This document shows, piece by piece, positions 40,633 through 41,854 of a DNA stretch of 41,854 nt (positions within the stretch are counted from its first letter, which is position 1; every line of letters starts with the position of its first letter). The translations under genes were made by a program, and so were the position numbers. The DNA comes from Roseomonas sp. GTDB lineage: Bacteria; Pseudomonadota; Alphaproteobacteria; Acetobacterales; Acetobacteraceae. The stretch lies in contig JAQGHX010000013.1 of assembly GCA_028288745.1 (NCBI GenBank), forward strand, positions 1 through 41,854, given 5' to 3'. The notes beneath the pieces were generated by a model. The model was given only the letters and a program-made list of their open reading frames with translations, ran no database searches and was not told where the DNA came from.

Positions 40633-40777
40633 ACCGCGTCTCTTTGCTGCCACTTTTCGTCAAGCTGGGCGTTGTAACCGCGAATGGCCAAGCCGCGCCC
40701 GACCTGTCCCAGGGCGCGCTGCCACTCGGTGTTCAACCCCGGCCCCGGCCGGATGCCCGCTGGGCAGGAGACGAGCT

Positions 40778-41698
40778 GTGAGCGACTTTACAACCCCCCA
40801 TACCCGTCCCGGCTTCGAGGCCGGCCAGCAACCCTACGCGACACCCTACCCGGCGGCCGACCTGCGGCATGACACCGCGCGGCGCATGTCCTGGGGTGCG
40901 GTACTGGCCGGTGTCATCATGGCGCTGGTGGTGCAGGCATTGCTGACCATGCTGGGCGTTGGCCTTGGCGTCGCCTCGCTGGAACCCGCGACCGGCGAGA
41001 GCCCGGACGCCTCTACCCTCTCGATCGCCGCCGCCGCCTGGTACGGCGTCTCGGGGCTGATCGCCTCCTTCGTCGGTGGCTGGGTGGCGGGGCGCCTGTC
41101 GGCCCAGCCGGTCGGCGGCACCGCGGGGCTGCACGGCCTGGCCGCCTGGGCCGCGACCACGCTGGTCATCCTGTCGCTGATCTCGGGCGCGGTGTCCGGC
41201 CTGGTGGGCGGCGCGCTGCATGGCGTGGCCGATACGATGGGCGGCATGAGCCAGGGCGCCGGCATGGCGATGCGGGGCGCGATGCCCGCGCTGGCCAGCC
41301 AGGCCGACCCCTTCAGCGATATCGAGCGGCAGATGCGCGACACGACGGGCGGCAACGACCCCGCCGAGTTGCGTAACAGCGCCGTCTCCTCCGTCCGGGC
41401 CCTGGTGACGGGTGACGAGGCGCAGCAGCAGCAGGCCCGCGACCGCGCGGCCCAGGCCCTGGCCCGTGCCCGCTCCATCCCGGTCGAGGAAGCCCGCACC
41501 CAGGTTGCGCAGTACGAGACGCAGTACCGCGAGACCGCCCAGCGCCTGCGCGACCAGGCGACCCAGGCGGCGCAAAAGGCCACCGAGGTCATCTCGCGCG
41601 CATCGCTGATCAGCTTCGTGGTGCTGGTGCTGGGCGCGCTGTGCGGCTGGCTCGGCGGCCGCGCCGGCACAGTCAAGAACGGCCGTATCTACGACTGA
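40778..41698 (+). CDS. PhnA-like membrane protein of unknown function
   Basis: A 306-residue protein. The N-terminal cytoplasmic part (1-30) leads to RRMSWGAVLAGVIMALVVQALLTMLGVGLG (first membrane segment), then AWYGVSGLIASFVGGWVAGRLS, HGLAAWAATTLVILSLISGAVSGLVGG, a long Ala/Gln/Glu/Arg-rich helical region (about 180-275) likely to be a coiled coil, and a final membrane segment ISFVVLVLGALCGWLGGRAG. Homologues in Methylobacterium and Roseomonas are often labelled PhnA-like, without a phosphonate role. The start GTG 40778 follows AGGAG by seven bases; the longer open frame lacks support. Confidence 0.8.
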   Translation: MSDFTTPHTRPGFEAGQQPYATPYPAADLRHDTARRMSWGAVLAGVIMALVVQALLTMLGVGLGVASLEPATGESPDASTLSIAAAAWYGVSGLIASFVGGWVAGRLSAQPVGGTAGLHGLAAWAATTLVILSLISGAVSGLVGGALHGVADTMGGMSQGAGMAMRGAMPALASQADPFSDIERQMRDTTGGNDPAELRNSAVSSVRALVTGDEAQQQQARDRAAQALARARSIPVEEARTQVAQYETQYRETAQRLRDQATQAAQKATEVISRASLISFVVLVLGALCGWLGGRAGTVKNGRIYD

Positions 41699-41716
41699 GC
41701 CACCTACGACTGAGCC
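41689..41716 (+). repeat. 13-bp direct repeat duplicating a stop codon
   Basis: CTACGACTGAGCC occurs at 41689-41701 and 41704-41716, so the last codons and TGA of the PhnA-like gene are repeated downstream after a 2-bp spacer. Confidence 0.8.
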
Positions 41717-41854
41717 GGTGCCGTCCCACGGTCAGGGCCGGCGGGCGCGGCGCGGTATAGTGTTCGCCATGCCGCGCGTAATGAGAAACCCTGCCGCCGG
41801 AGGGGCCTGCCCCCCCCCCCGGCGCGCGGGAACGACGGAGACACTTACTCCCGC
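41717..41854. other. Window end: probable promoter and C11 homopolymer upstream of a gene not included
   Basis: TATAGT (41756-41761) resembles a -10 box. An unbroken run of eleven C (41810-41820) follows, and the window ends at TTACTCCCGC. An ATG at 41769 opens a frame to the edge but encodes proline-rich sequence through the C run, so no gene is called. Confidence 0.4.

Noticed and set aside
40619-40777. Longer start for the PhnA-like protein
   Set aside because: The extension is Arg/Pro-rich and begins inside the 18-bp palindrome; AGGAG is correctly spaced for GTG 40778.
41769-41854. Possible partial gene starting at ATG 41769
   Set aside because: It runs through the C11 run, has no ribosome site, and encodes no recognisable sequence before the window ends.

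Overview
This is a 41.9 kb piece of a very GC-rich alphaproteobacterial chromosome, most likely from the Acetobacteraceae (Roseomonas-like). The basis is the gene families and gene orders: hisB-DUF2628-hisH, a CP4-like class II aroA next to cmk, a TIGR02300 protein, hemE facing a PEP synthase/PPDK regulatory protein plus maf, and secB/Tim44-like/mltA. It also has short ATGA overlaps between most co-directional genes. No tRNA, rRNA, CRISPR array or insertion sequence was recognised.

Layout. (1) 1-8004: the 3' end of cobS, a VOC protein divergent from an alpha/beta hydrolase, a compact histidine operon (hisB-DUF2628-hisH-GNAT-hisA, without hisF/hisE), a TIGR02300 protein, and aroA-cmk. (2) 8147-22931: a Wzx/Wzy-type exopolysaccharide locus in several transcription units. 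It holds an unnamed polysaccharide-locus protein divergent from a GMC oxidoreductase, an NAD-epimerase, a Wzz/Wzc-like copolymerase with a degenerate kinase-like domain, a Wza-like lipoprotein, a Wzx-like flippase with an unresolved start, a Wzy-like polymerase, an OafA-type acyltransferase, a Tat-exported GH10 hydrolase, a WecB/TagA/CpsF glycosyltransferase and an initiating sugar-phosphate transferase. (3) 23181-30188: a 3-hydroxyisobutyrate dehydrogenase-family enzyme, VOC-aroE-coaE-dnaQ, gshB, marR-ubiE and a small membrane protein. (4) 30623-32332: an MHS-type MFS transporter. (5) 32596-41698: hemE, then an intergenic region with a perfect DnaA box, then the PEP synthase/PPDK regulatory protein and maf, murJ, secB, a histidine phosphatase, a Tim44-like protein, mltA and a PhnA-like membrane protein.

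Two signals stand out beyond the genes. The hemE / PEP-synthase-regulator gap (33640-33956) has the gene context and DnaA-box content of an alphaproteobacterial chromosome origin. Separately, a two-hairpin GC-rich element sits 5-18 nt after the stop codon of seven unrelated genes, oriented with the gene each time, and shows compensatory stem changes between copies. It looks like a gene-end (3' UTR) element rather than a randomly placed repeat.

Limits: all calls come from reading sequence and remembered family motifs. No database search, folding calculation or alignment was run.
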